Source: Ignavibacteriales bacterium (GTDB taxonomy: Bacteria; Bacteroidota; Ignavibacteria; Ignavibacteriales; Ignavibacteriaceae). From it: a stretch of DNA of 64,000 nt. Shown here one piece after another: positions 51,854 through 61,469 of the stretch; position 1 is the stretch's first letter, and every line of letters starts with the position of its first letter. The stretch spans positions 868,001-932,000 of the forward strand of contig CP065001.1 in NCBI GenBank assembly GCA_016700155.1, given 5' to 3'. The position numbers and the translations under genes are program-made. The notes under the pieces are model-generated. The model searched no databases. It saw nothing but the letters and a program-made list of their open reading frames with translations, and was not told where the DNA came from.

Positions 51854-52968
51854 TGCCGATGAAAGGCAACGAAAGTTTCTCAAATTTTGTTTACTGGATT
51901 TTCGGTAAACTGCTTGGAGTAAGGGAAATTTCCGGCACTGACATTGGTCCCCTCAAAAAGATTCTCATCGTACGTCCGCATAATCAACTGGGAGATTTGC
52001 TTGCCGGTGTTTCGCTCTTCAGAGCATTGAAAGAAAAATTCCCCGAATCACATATAACACTTATTGTAAGTCCGTTCAATTATCCCGGGATGGTGAAGAA
52101 TAAATTCATCGACAGGATTTTTATCTTCAACAAAAAAAGAATATTTAATCCGGTATACTTATTTAAGTTCCGCAAAGTGCTGAAGGATGATTATGACATG
52201 GTTATCGTTCCGGTAGTTGTTTCAATATCATTTACAAGCAACCTGATATCAAGGCTTGCCAACGCAAGGATAAGGATAGGCGCTAAAAGTCTTGACGGCA
52301 AAAAAAATAAAAGCGATTATTTCTTTACGCACAAAGTTATTATTGACTGGAGAAGGCATCCCGATTCAAATGTATCGGAAAGAAGCCTGGATATCATACG
52401 TCCCTTCGGAATAAATACAACAAACTACAGATCGGAAATAACCTTTGATAAACCGGATGAACAATACGCCGATAAATACATTGCGGGTTTGGGACTTGAG
52501 CGCAACGAATTTTTAATCGGTATTCATGCCGGTGCGGGAAAGGTTAATAACCGGTGGTCTCTCATCAAATATAAAACACTGATTGAAAAACTTAACGCCG
52601 AATATTCGGTGAAGATTTATCTTACCGGAAGCAAGGCTGATAAAGAAGAAGTATCATTCATCGTAAATGAATTGGATTTTCATGTAGGACTTTTCATTAA
52701 CCAGGAAATTCCTCGCGTCGCCGCATTGATTTCCCGCAGTGATCTTTTCATTTCAAATGATACAGGTATAATGCACGTTGCGGGTACAACAGATACTCCG
52801 CAGGTTTCCATATTCGGTCCCACTAACCCGTTCAACTGGGCGCCGATCGGACCTAATAAATTATTTGTAAGAAAATCTGATCTTATTGACGATGTTGCCG
52901 TTGATGATGTTTTCACACTTTGCAAACAACTACTGCTTACATCAAAAAGGAATTCGATAAGTGCGTAA
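51853..52968 (+). CDS. GT9-family glycosyltransferase (heptosyltransferase-like)
   Basis: 371 aa from GTG 51853 (ATG 51859 is an alternative). KILIVRPHNQLGDLLAGVSLFRALKEKFP is typical of GT9 donors; the C-terminal part has FLIGIHAGAG and LFISNDTGIMHVAG for nucleotide-sugar binding. It probably adds a heptose or similar sugar to lipopolysaccharide at the inner-membrane face. Stop overlaps the ppx start by 8 bp. Confidence 0.88.
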   Translation: MPMKGNESFSNFVYWIFGKLLGVREISGTDIGPLKKILIVRPHNQLGDLLAGVSLFRALKEKFPESHITLIVSPFNYPGMVKNKFIDRIFIFNKKRIFNPVYLFKFRKVLKDDYDMVIVPVVVSISFTSNLISRLANARIRIGAKSLDGKKNKSDYFFTHKVIIDWRRHPDSNVSERSLDIIRPFGINTTNYRSEITFDKPDEQYADKYIAGLGLERNEFLIGIHAGAGKVNNRWSLIKYKTLIEKLNAEYSVKIYLTGSKADKEEVSFIVNELDFHVGLFINQEIPRVAALISRSDLFISNDTGIMHVAGTTDTPQVSIFGPTNPFNWAPIGPNKLFVRKSDLIDDVAVDDVFTLCKQLLLTSKRNSISA

Positions 52969-53926
52969 CAGATTTTTTTCAGCAATTGATATGGGCACAA
53001 ATTCTTTCCACCTTATCATTGTTGAAGTACTTCCCGACGGCGCATTCAGAATCATCGACAGGGAGCGTGAAGTAATTAGACTCGGCTTGAACACCGGCGA
53101 AGACCTTTCATTCATTGCGGACGAAGAGATAGAAAAAGCAATTAAGATTTTGTCAGGATTCAAAAAACTTTCAGATTACTACAAAGCGGAAATCAAAGCA
53201 GTTGCGACCAGCGCTGTAAGGGAAGCCAGGAATCAAAAAGAATTCCTGGAAAAAGTTTTTAACAGCACAGGGATAAATGTTGAAGTGATAAACGGCACCC
53301 GCGAAGCCGCTTTGATTTACCGTGGTGTACTGCGTGCGCTGTCGGTTGCTGATAAGAATGTACTTTGTGTTGATGTAGGCGGCGGAAGCTCTGAATTTAT
53401 TTACGGCGAAAAGGGAAGTATTAATTTTGCTGAAAGTATAAAGATCGGGGCAGTAAGGTTGAGCAAAAAGTTTTTCCCGGACTATATTTTAAAAAACCAG
53501 GCGATTAAAGATTGTTCTGAATATGCTGAGGAACAGATAACAAAAAACTCAGGCATCAACTTCAAAATAGATTTTGAATATGCTGTCGGTACATCTGGCA
53601 CAATGCAGTCCGTTGCGTGGATGATAGCTAACCCGGGCAAGATAAGAAATAATAAAAGTCTTAACGGGTTTTCTTTCACTTATGAACAGTTGAAAGATAT
53701 TACGAAGATGATACTAAGCTACAAAACGTTAGATGAACGAAAACTGATAAAAGGTATAGAACTTAAACGTGCAGACATACTTCCTGCCGGACTTATAATC
53801 CTCAACAAAGTATTTGAACTCTTCAATATTAAATCAATGGTGATATCCGAATACGCAGTTCGTGAAGGTATTATTTCAGAGATGTTATCATCTGACCACA
53901 AACAGAACCTCACCCCCAACAATTAA
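52961..53926 (+). CDS. ppx: Ppx/GppA-family exopolyphosphatase
   Basis: 321 aa from GTG 52961. Actin-like ATPase fold: FFSAIDMGTNSFHLI, ATSAVREARN, VDVGGGSSEFIYG and GTSGTMQSVAWM. Hydrolyses polyphosphate or pppGpp; single-domain short type. Last gene of the GT9-led run. Confidence 0.92.
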   Translation: MRNRFFSAIDMGTNSFHLIIVEVLPDGAFRIIDREREVIRLGLNTGEDLSFIADEEIEKAIKILSGFKKLSDYYKAEIKAVATSAVREARNQKEFLEKVFNSTGINVEVINGTREAALIYRGVLRALSVADKNVLCVDVGGGSSEFIYGEKGSINFAESIKIGAVRLSKKFFPDYILKNQAIKDCSEYAEEQITKNSGINFKIDFEYAVGTSGTMQSVAWMIANPGKIRNNKSLNGFSFTYEQLKDITKMILSYKTLDERKLIKGIELKRADILPAGLIILNKVFELFNIKSMVISEYAVREGIISEMLSSDHKQNLTPNN

Positions 53927-53970
53927 TTTCTGACAAAAATTAACATCTGAAAAATATTTCTTGCGTTAAT

Positions 53971-54003
53971 CATTATTCTTATTTAGATTAAGTCTGAATA
54001 ATG
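53971..54003. promoter_or_regulatory. Inverted repeat before the TonB receptor gene
   Basis: CATTATTC (53971-53978) and GAATAATG (53996-54003), perfect 8-bp arms with 17-bp spacer, about 28 bp before the ATG. Could be an operator such as for an iron regulator; the form does not fit the Fur consensus closely. Confidence 0.35.
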
Positions 54004-54030
54004 ATAATATTTTATGAACTATCCTGAACT

Positions 54031-56235
54031 ATGTTTATGAAAAATCTTTTACTACCTGCAATTGTTGCGATAATTATCATGACATTTTGTGTACCTGTTC
54101 ACTCACAGAAATTATTTACAGATGAAGTAAATGATGCTGTCAGTAATGATTCACTTATGAAAAAGTATGATTTCCCGCAGATTGATATTATCGGCAGAAA
54201 ACAATCTTTGCTTCAAAAAATACCTGGCTCAGCAAATATTATTTCCTTTGCATCACTATTAAATATACAGCCTGCAAACGGTAACGAAGTGTTTAAAAAA
54301 GTATCGGGCATAAATGTAGTTGATGAAGAAGGTGCCGGATTGAGAGCTAACATCGGAATCAGGGGACTTGATCCTGACCGAAGCAGAACAATATTAATGA
54401 TGGAAGATGGGATCCCGATCGCCCTCGCTCCCTATGGCGAACCTGAAATGTATTACACGCCGTCAGTTGACAGAATGCAGCATATAGAAATACTGAAAGG
54501 AAGCGGTTCAATTTTATTCGGTCCACAGACTATTGGCGGAGTGATAAATTATATCACAGCAGATCCTCCGATTGAAAGCAGAACATCAATAAGACTTAAA
54601 GCCGGTGAAAAGGGATTTTTTACAGGCAGTGCAGCTTACGGAACTACAATAGATAATGTGGGTTTACAGGTCGGATATCTTCACAGAAGAGCAGATAAAC
54701 TCGGCTTACTCAACTTTACAACAAATGATTTGACTGCAAAAATCCGTTTTAATTCAGGTGAGAACTCACGCATCGGATTAAAATTTGCGGTGTATGATGA
54801 AATATCAAACTCTACCTATGTCGGACTTACACAACCAATGTATGATAGTGGGGAATACTACACAGAAATAGCTCCTTATGATAAACTTGACATAAAAAGA
54901 TATTCAGCAAGTTTAACACATGATTATTTTATTTCAGATCAATCATATTTGCGAACGACATTCTTTGCCTATACAACTACCCGGAATTGGCTGAGACAGG
55001 ATTTCAGCCGTTCACCTGCATCGAACATGACAGGTGTTGTGTTTGGTGATACAAGCATATCCGGAGGAGCAATCTTTATGCGAAACACAACCGGCAACAG
55101 GGATCGTCAGTTTGAAGTTGCCGGGGTTGAACCAAGATTTTTTTATTCATTTACAACCGGCAATATTAAAAATGAATTTGAAGGCGGCATTCGGTTTTTA
55201 TATGAAAAAGCTTACGAACAAAGAATCAACGGGACGAAAGCAAACGCTCTTTCAGGTACTCTTGCAGAAGATGAAACAAGAACCGGTTATGCGTTAAGTC
55301 TTTTTCTTCAGGATCGAATCCTTTTAAGTGAATCAATCACTGTAACTCCCGGTGTAAGAGTGGAATCATTTAAATATGAAAGAGATATTTTCAGGATCAG
55401 CTCGCGTGACACAAGTTTGATTGCCAACGATGATGTTTTGTCAGTCGTGCCCGGTATTGGTATAAATTATTATGCCGGTGAAGTTGTAACACTATTCGGC
55501 GGAGTGCACAGAGGATTTGCACCGCCAAGAATTAAAGATGCAATTTCAAACAGCGGCACATCATTGCAACTCGAAGCGGAATTAAGCTGGAACTATGAAA
55601 TCGGAACAAGACTAAATTTTGAAAATATACTTTTGGTTGAACTAACCGGTTATATGCTCGACTTCTCCAACCAGGTGATTCCGGTATCTGAATCATCGGG
55701 TGGCGCAGGCACTGGATTAGTAAACGGCGGAAAGACAAACCACAAAGGTATAGAAGCTGGTTTAACTTTAGATCTTGGAAAATTATTAAAGTCTGAATAT
55801 GGTTTACAAATCGGCACAAGCGCTGCATACAGTCAGTCCCAATACAATGCAGACAGGTTTGTAACACGGGATAACGTCACCACAAATATTAATAGTAACA
55901 AACTACCTTACGCTCCGGAATATTCTATTTCCGCATTGATAGATATTTTAACGCCAGCCGGATTCGGGATACAATTTTCAGGGACTTATGTTGCAGAACA
56001 ATTCACCGACGAACTGAATACTGTTCAAGCTGCGGCAAATGGAGAAACCGGACAAATGCCTTCTTACTTTGTGCTTGATGCAACAGGAAGGTATATGTTA
56101 AACTCACTCAACTCAACAATTTACCTGAGCGTAAAAAACCTCCTCGATGAAAGATACATCGCCAGCAGAAGACCGCAGGGTATTAAAGTTGGTTTACCGA
56201 GATTGATAACCGCGGGGTTTGAGGTTACGTTGTAA
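54031..56235 (+). CDS. TonB-dependent outer-membrane receptor (FecA-like)
   Basis: 734 aa; ATG 54031 or 54037. Signal peptide (LLLPAIVAIIIMTFCVPVHSQ), a plug domain with IPGSANIISFASLLNIQ, GIRGLDPDRSRTILMMEDGIPIALAPYGEPE and GSGSILFGPQTIGGVINYITA, then a 22-strand-type barrel ending AGFEVTL. Most like ferric-citrate/FecA receptors in the plug, but ligand cannot be fixed. No TonB/ExbBD genes are near. Confidence 0.92.
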   Translation: MFMKNLLLPAIVAIIIMTFCVPVHSQKLFTDEVNDAVSNDSLMKKYDFPQIDIIGRKQSLLQKIPGSANIISFASLLNIQPANGNEVFKKVSGINVVDEEGAGLRANIGIRGLDPDRSRTILMMEDGIPIALAPYGEPEMYYTPSVDRMQHIEILKGSGSILFGPQTIGGVINYITADPPIESRTSIRLKAGEKGFFTGSAAYGTTIDNVGLQVGYLHRRADKLGLLNFTTNDLTAKIRFNSGENSRIGLKFAVYDEISNSTYVGLTQPMYDSGEYYTEIAPYDKLDIKRYSASLTHDYFISDQSYLRTTFFAYTTTRNWLRQDFSRSPASNMTGVVFGDTSISGGAIFMRNTTGNRDRQFEVAGVEPRFFYSFTTGNIKNEFEGGIRFLYEKAYEQRINGTKANALSGTLAEDETRTGYALSLFLQDRILLSESITVTPGVRVESFKYERDIFRISSRDTSLIANDDVLSVVPGIGINYYAGEVVTLFGGVHRGFAPPRIKDAISNSGTSLQLEAELSWNYEIGTRLNFENILLVELTGYMLDFSNQVIPVSESSGGAGTGLVNGGKTNHKGIEAGLTLDLGKLLKSEYGLQIGTSAAYSQSQYNADRFVTRDNVTTNINSNKLPYAPEYSISALIDILTPAGFGIQFSGTYVAEQFTDELNTVQAAANGETGQMPSYFVLDATGRYMLNSLNSTIYLSVKNLLDERYIASRRPQGIKVGLPRLITAGFEVTL

Positions 56236-56336
56236 AATCGTACATGTGATTTCGCAAGTTTATTTATTGTAATATCTGTATGCCTTCTATAATATTAAGG
56301 AGTAGTTAATCATAACATATTTTTTTCCGGACAAAT

Positions 56337-56370
56337 AATGCTGAACAAAGTTTTTTTACCGTTCAGCATT
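56337..56370. terminator. Bidirectional hairpin between convergent genes
   Basis: AATGCTGAAC (56337-56346) and GTTCAGCATT (56361-56370), perfect 10-bp stem with 14-nt loop, in the gap between the converging TonB receptor and membrane protein genes. Confidence 0.5.
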
Positions 56371-56471
56371 AAATTTATCACCAAATCATATACTGCGTGA
56401 TGGAATTATATCTTAGATGAGGTGAGAGTTTAGTACCTGAACATAGAAGATTAAACTTATTCTAAATCGTT

Positions 56472-57171
56472 TTAGCTTTTTATCATTTTTGAATTCAGCA
56501 AGGTTAAATCAAATCCTTTTACAATTAACCAAACTGCCAGCACCAATTCAAAAATAAATTGCGGGAAAGCTAAAATTATTCCCCATAAAGAAATCTGTGG
56601 AAATATTCCTAACATTATGAATGAGAATGCAATAAAAACTAAAGTTGCCGAAATCATTCCTAACACAGAAAGTTTATCAGGAACAAGTTTTGATTTGGAA
56701 AACAAATAGCTATACAAAAACGTATTTATACTAAGCATTAATAATGGCCCCAGCATAAAAGTCCATTTGTGCATTGCTTTAAGAATAATTCCGGATGCAA
56801 AAACTCTTAGTATCAGGATTAATACTTGCAGTAAAATCATTACTCAATGACAGGAGTGAAAGAACACTTACAATTCCTATCAGAATAATTAACGCTTCAA
56901 AAAATCTGAAACATACATGAGCAAGAGCTAAACTTTCATCCTGCATCTTTAAATAGGGGAACATCATAACAGCAGTGCCAATCATAGAGACAACCAGAAA
57001 AAGTTCAAATATTGCACCGAATATTATTCTGAATTTATTTTCAGCGCCGGTTATTAAATAATCCGGGTTATTTAAAATCGGATCATATAACACAAGCCCG
57101 ATTATAGCCGTTACTGTAGCTGTTATAAATAGTACGCCCGCAATTTTTGATTTAGTTTTTACATTGATCAT
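56472..57171 (-). pseudogene. DUF4386-like membrane protein, frameshifted
   Basis: The start is the ATG at 57171 with GGAG upstream. The first frame covers about 131 residues and runs to TAA; the remaining ~110 residues (ASGIILKAMHKWTFMLGPLL onward) continue in another frame. The shift is one extra T in a T5 run (plus-strand A5 at 56799-56803). The joined protein has several transmembrane helices and the DUF4386 pattern KSKLVPDKLSVLG and AVWLIVKGF. It may be a real mutation or sequence error. Confidence 0.75.
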
Positions 57172-57212
57172 AAATATTTCTCCTTTCGAAAATTTCTTAA
57201 AAAGATTAGTTC

Positions 57213-57695
57213 TCAATTCCAAAACTGTTTTACAAGTAAGGCAGTCAGGAACAATCCATTGCCATAAACAAAATGAGTAATTACACTTTTCAAAATTCTG
57301 AAATGCGGATTGGATAGATTTGTTGATGCAATCCCAAAACCGAAAGCAGGCTGCATTATAAAAAGAGGCGCAATTACCGTCACCGTTCCGACAATGATTG
57401 CAGGTAAAATCATTGGATTATCAAGCCAGTTTTTTCCATAAAGGAAGAACAGTAAAAACGCGAACGAAACTCCGATTGAATAATGTGCCAACCATCCTGT
57501 TAATATTTCTCCTTCAATAGGAGTGGTTGTCATTATATTTTTATGAAAAAATTTACCGTTAGGAAAGTTCAATATCCATCTGCCGACATAACGGTAATCA
57601 AGCGATTTGATATTAAATAAACCGAGTACATAACTCCACAAATCAACTAACAATGTAGCGCCAATTCCGATAGCGAATATTTTTAGAATGGTCAT
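57213..57695 (-). CDS. DUF2938-like membrane protein
   Basis: 160 aa with about four transmembrane helices and GIGATLLVDLWSYVLG at the N-terminus, as in DUF2938 proteins; function unknown. Same strand as its neighbours, downstream of a short membrane protein and the AraC gene, so likely one operon. Confidence 0.75.
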   Translation of the reverse strand: MTILKIFAIGIGATLLVDLWSYVLGLFNIKSLDYRYVGRWILNFPNGKFFHKNIMTTTPIEGEILTGWLAHYSIGVSFAFLLFFLYGKNWLDNPMILPAIIVGTVTVIAPLFIMQPAFGFGIASTNLSNPHFRILKSVITHFVYGNGLFLTALLVKQFWN

Positions 57696-57699
57696 AATA

Positions 57700-57930
57700 T
57701 TACCTCCCGGAGTTTTCTGTTATAGCTGAAAACTTGCGGATGAGAAAATCAACAAACGGTACTCCCGCAAAAACAATTAACGGAACCAGTGTAACTGTCA
57801 TTAACAAAGTTCTTATGTACAATGGCATACCCGATAACAATTCCCCGAATGAATAAAGAAACAAGGTTAAAGCCGGGTAGATAACAACCCATATCTTTAC
57901 AGAAGCGATCAATTTGAATTTTGATTTCAT
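57700..57930 (-). CDS. Small membrane protein
   Basis: 76 aa, two transmembrane helices (ASVKIWVVIYPALTLFLYSF; LLMTVTLVPLIVFAGVPFVDFLI). Function unknown; it lies between the AraC regulator and DUF2938 gene. AGGTAGT-like sequence precedes the ATG. Confidence 0.7.
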   Translation of the reverse strand: MKSKFKLIASVKIWVVIYPALTLFLYSFGELLSGMPLYIRTLLMTVTLVPLIVFAGVPFVDFLIRKFSAITENSGR

Positions 57931-58023
57931 AAATACTACCTCGTTAAGTGATTAATTATTTCACTTCAAAAGTAGTATTACTGGGAGTACGAGTGATAGG
58001 ACAAAAACGCAGTTCAGTTGGAC

Positions 58024-58875
58024 TTAACTAAAATTAGATCTGAAAGCTTCGGGTGAAAGTCCAGTATGTTTTTTGAAAAATCTTATAAAGTACGATACAT
58101 CATCATAACCAAGATGATAAGCTATTTCCTTAACTTGGTTGGATGTTGAAAGTAAATATCTTTTTGCCTCGAGAATAATATGCTCATTAATAAATTCCGA
58201 ACTGGTTTTGCCGAGCGATGTTTTTGTAATTGTATTTAACTGGTAAGGGGTAAGATTAAGCTTTTGTGCAAAGTATGATGGCTGTTTGTTTGCCGATACA
58301 TTCGCATCTAACAGTTCAGAAAATTCTTCTAACCTGTCCCTGTTAATTGTTGCGGTGTGATCAGTATCATTTTTATTGTCTCTTAAAAGTTCAATAAAAA
58401 GAATTTCAAGATCGGCTTTTATTACATCTAAGTACTTTTCTCTTTTATGCTCATACTCCTGGATAATATCTGTCACTAAAGAAAATATCTTTAAAAACTT
58501 TTTAGCATCGTGCTTGTACATATTATTGTTACTGACCCTTCGTAACAACTGGCGAGAATCTTTATCAGCGGTGGAATAAAAATCCTTTTTGAACTGTATA
58601 ACAAACCCGGTGCTGCCGGCTTTTATTTTCAGTTTGTGAACCTGTCCGGGTCGCATAAAGAAAACGGAATGATCCTGAATTTTATACGGTATAAAATCAA
58701 TAGTATGTTCGCCTTTACCTCTTTTAAGAACCAGCATAAAAAAGAAATCATGTCGGTGAATATCCTGAACCATATCCTTACCAGACAGCAAAACACTTAA
58801 ATCTCTTATACTGAAGTTTTCAGTAAAAGCCAGGTCTTTTGGAATATTAATATTTCGTATGGGAATATTTTTCAT
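58024..58875 (-). CDS. AraC-family transcriptional regulator
   Basis: 283 aa. N-terminal cupin-like ligand domain (HRHDFFFMLVLKRGKGEHTIDF...HSVFFMRPGQVHKL); the C-terminal pair of HTH motifs has VKEIAYHLGYDDVSYFIRFFKKHTGLSPEAFRS. It is likely to regulate the three small membrane protein genes downstream on the same strand (inference). Confidence 0.92.
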   Translation of the reverse strand: MKNIPIRNINIPKDLAFTENFSIRDLSVLLSGKDMVQDIHRHDFFFMLVLKRGKGEHTIDFIPYKIQDHSVFFMRPGQVHKLKIKAGSTGFVIQFKKDFYSTADKDSRQLLRRVSNNNMYKHDAKKFLKIFSLVTDIIQEYEHKREKYLDVIKADLEILFIELLRDNKNDTDHTATINRDRLEEFSELLDANVSANKQPSYFAQKLNLTPYQLNTITKTSLGKTSSEFINEHIILEAKRYLLSTSNQVKEIAYHLGYDDVSYFIRFFKKHTGLSPEAFRSNFS

Positions 58876-59012
58876 GATAATTAAATGAGTGCCGATAATA
58901 TATGAAGTATTAATGCTTATTAAAAAATCTTGAAGGTTTAGATAATAAGTAGATTAAAATATTTCTGAGAGGAGTCTAAAGTTGTGTGGGTCTAGATCGA
59001 TGCAGTGAAGAA

Positions 59013-59432
59013 TTACGAATTGAGAGATGATACAAACTGACTTAATATGTTTATATAGTCTTCCTTCGAAAAATTGAATGGACCAATATCTTTGTATTCT
59101 TTTAACACTTTATCTTCATAATTGTTCTCATAAGTGAAAGAATCCCAGGTAAAATATCTATCATCCTTTGTAATAGAGATTGTGATTCCACCACACGCTA
59201 AATCACCACATTCAGAACAAACATAGATCGGAACTCTACCAGATGTTAATTCAGCCTTTTCATTTAACAAAAGTTTATTTACGGCTTGAATAGTAAACTC
59301 TTTCCCAAAGCTGCCAATCATTCCAACTAAATCATGTTCAGCAAATAACTCAAAAAGATGTTTATCATTTATAACAAAATCTTGAAAATCTTTGTCTTTT
59401 ACTCTCTTATTTCTTAATTCAAATTTATCCAT
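59013..59432 (-). CDS. Unknown protein with CxxC and CGG, cassette-like unit
   Basis: 139 aa, no signal peptide. Cys at YVCSECGDLACGGITISI hint at a metal site. Hydrophobic core and acidic tail. It looks like the family of small unknown or immunity-like proteins found as orphan cassettes. A repeat unit precedes its start. Confidence 0.65.
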   Translation of the reverse strand: MDKFELRNKRVKDKDFQDFVINDKHLFELFAEHDLVGMIGSFGKEFTIQAVNKLLLNEKAELTSGRVPIYVCSECGDLACGGITISITKDDRYFTWDSFTYENNYEDKVLKEYKDIGPFNFSKEDYINILSQFVSSLNS

Positions 59433-59542
59433 TTTACTTTAATAACCGGGTGTTATAAAAACTCCAGACCATATTTAGTTCTATTAAACTTTACTTACCT
59501 GTCCGTCTCTTAAAGAATAAAGCGATTAGGTGTTAAAAAGAA
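59433..59542. repeat. attC-like intergenic repeat, unit 4
   Basis: Directly after the stop of the 59543 gene (minus strand) it holds ACCTAAT close to the RYYYAAC core. A block at 59491-59538 is related to that at 60100-60152. It ends with ATAAC/GTTAT (hairpin at 59442-59456) just before the next ATG. Confidence 0.4.
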
Positions 59543-59941
59543 CTAGAAAAAATCCATAACCTGATAATATGGAAACATTAAAATAACTAACAATAATATT
59601 AAGACTATGAAAAGAGATAAAAAAAAATCAAGCTTATTTATGAAATTGTTGAAAGATGAATACTTCTTTTTAAGAATAAAGAAAATAATACTCATTGATA
59701 TTATAAATAAAACTACAACTACTGAATAACCTAAAGGATTTAAAGGTTTTTCGCCAGAAAAAATAAATCCGACACCAGGTAATAAAATACTAACTGATGT
59801 AAATAAATAAGATTGACCGAATGAGATATAAAAATTCGTATTGAAGATAAATTGTACTAAAAAAGATAAAATAAAAAAGAATAGAAATAGTTTAGCGCTA
59901 GTGAAAAGTGACTTTAAGTATAAGCTGTTAAGAAATGACAT
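59543..59941 (-). CDS. Small membrane protein, cassette-like unit
   Basis: 132 aa, about four transmembrane helices (LFLFFFILSFLVQFIF; VSILLPGVGFIFSG; VVVLFIISMSIIFFIL; FLSLFIVLILLLVILMFPY). Unknown function. It lies between two related repeats in the same orientation as its neighbours. Confidence 0.65.
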   Translation of the reverse strand: MSFLNSLYLKSLFTSAKLFLFFFILSFLVQFIFNTNFYISFGQSYLFTSVSILLPGVGFIFSGEKPLNPLGYSVVVVLFIISMSIIFFILKKKYSSFNNFINKLDFFLSLFIVLILLLVILMFPYYQVMDFF

Positions 59942-59967
59942 AATTTTTAATAGTGAATTTAAAGAAC

Positions 59968-60141
59968 GCCTAACGGCGTATTATGTTAATGCACAAGGCC
60001 ATGTTCATAATTGTTACAAAATTTACTGTTCGAATTAATCTCAAAAAACTCTGCTTAACTGAATCGACCCGAACTATTTTTTTTTACAGTATTGTTTCTT
60101 TACTTACCTGTCCCGTCTTTGAGGGATTAAAGAGGTTAGGT
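59968..60141. repeat. attC-like intergenic repeat, unit 3
   Basis: On the minus strand it runs from ACCTAAC (60141-60135, right after the stop of the 60157 gene) to GTTAGGC (59974-59968, 27 bp before the next ATG). These match the integron core forms RYYYAAC and GTTRRRY. A small hairpin ACGCC/GGCGT lies at the end. The middle does not fold fully, so it is not a textbook attC. Confidence 0.45.
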
Positions 60142-60156
60142 AACTGTTAAAATATT

Positions 60157-60609
60157 TTATTGCTTTTTAAATTTGCTCCACCAGTCTATAATATCTTTTT
60201 TGTTCCATACATATTTGCTTGAATTTAATCCAGATGGATATTTTCCCTTTTGAAAACTTAATATCATATATGCCGCTTCTTGTGCAACCGTCGAGTAATT
60301 CATATCTGCAAAAGATGAAAATGCATTTTTAACATTAGCACAAGATTCTTTATTATCTAATAACTTTATGAGAACAGGAATATCCTCTTCCTTAACCCAA
60401 TCCTTATATTCTTTCCATAATGTAAAAGTTGGGACAGAAAATTCTTTAAGTATTTCTATAAATTCTAAAGGAGTAAAATTGTATAAATTAAAAGTGGTAT
60501 CTACTGACACTTCAGATGAGTCTTGTTCATAAATAAATATTTGATAATCCCTAGAAAATAGAGAAGATGGAATAATGCTAATAACAAGAATGAATATTAT
60601 TTTTTTCAT
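60157..60609 (-). CDS. Exported protein of unknown function, cassette-like unit
   Basis: 150 aa. Signal peptide (IIFILVISIIPSSLFS); acidic Ser-rich segment then helical Lys/Glu/Trp-rich part (WKEYKDWVKEEDIPVLIKLLDNKESCANVKNAFSSF). No known family. Same orientation and flanking repeats as neighbours. Confidence 0.65.
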   Translation of the reverse strand: MKKIIFILVISIIPSSLFSRDYQIFIYEQDSSEVSVDTTFNLYNFTPLEFIEILKEFSVPTFTLWKEYKDWVKEEDIPVLIKLLDNKESCANVKNAFSSFADMNYSTVAQEAAYMILSFQKGKYPSGLNSSKYVWNKKDIIDWWSKFKKQ

Positions 60610-60783
60610 AAATGATTTAAGTTACTTAGCGGTTGTTATGTCAAACCATAAAGCCGTATTTATAATTATTTAAAAATTTTCTGTGGTTATTTCTCTAACA
60701 ACACTATTCAAAAGATCAACCCGAACTGTTTATTTTCTTTTTACAGTATTTACTCTTTAGTAATTAAAGAGGTTATACTGCTT
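60610..60783. repeat. attC-like intergenic repeat, unit 2
   Basis: Holds CAGTAT/ATACTG and CTCTTTA/TAAAGAG nested arms (60738-60780) right after the stop of the gene at 60784, and the blocks CCCGAACT and TTTTTACAGTATT shared with 60068-60095. Its core heptamers are degenerate (GTTATAC). Confidence 0.4.
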
Positions 60784-61377
60784 TTATTTTTCTAAAAAGC
60801 AAACATCTTTTCTAACTGAGTTTTTCCATTCCGAGCTAAATTTCTCAGTTAAATACTGAAAAATAATTTTGTTGTATTCCTCGATACAAGCATATGCAGG
60901 TGGAGTGCAACCAAAATCATAATATTTAATTCCGTATTTCAACTCGAATTCACTATCCATTTTTGAATTTGCGATTGGAGCTATACTGCCAATAATCAGA
61001 AGTTTTGGTTCTCCATTTTTAATATCTTCTTTTGCTGAATTGGTATTGAAAGCGCATATAGTATTTAATTTTATGACTAATTCACGGTGAATATTTTATG
61101 TTAAAACTATAGAAGTATCAAAAACGTCATAGCCAAATGCAGAAATTGAAAAAACGTAATCGTGGTTTAGTTCTAAATTATTAAATAAGAACTTACCCAC
61201 ACTATCGGTTATTTCGCCACGTGAACTTCTTTTTATAGAAACATAACAACCGCTAATTGGTTGATTGTTAATTGCAGAAATTACAAATCCAGTAAGATCA
61301 ACCGATGTAACTTGGACCTGTGAAAAAACTATATTGCTTAATATTATTAGAAGTAAAAAAACAATTAACTTTTTCAT
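60784..61377 (-). pseudogene. Exported carboxypeptidase-regulatory-like protein with in-frame stop
   Basis: Signal peptide (LIVFLLLIILSNIVFSQ), then a CarboxypepD_reg-like domain (VDLTGFVISAINNQPISGCYVSIKRSSRGEITDSVGKF). The ORF ends at TAA 61096-61098 after 93 aa, but the same frame continues without further stops for 103 residues to 60784. The extension includes IIGSIAPIANSK, YYDFGCTPPAYACIEEYNKIIFQYL and has no ATG/GTG/TTG before its middle, so it is not a separate gene. One substitution would restore a ~197-aa protein. Real nonsense mutation or sequence error. Confidence 0.7.
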
Positions 61378-61469
61378 ACAATTTTATTAGCAGTTTGTAA
61401 GAATGATTAATTAATAAGAACACTTAGAACAAAATCTCAAACAAAAACAAAACGCCAAAAATTATAAAT

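Noticed and set aside
56472..57222. Two separate overlapping membrane protein genes
   Set aside because: They are consecutive parts of one DUF4386-like protein; a single extra T accounts for the split.
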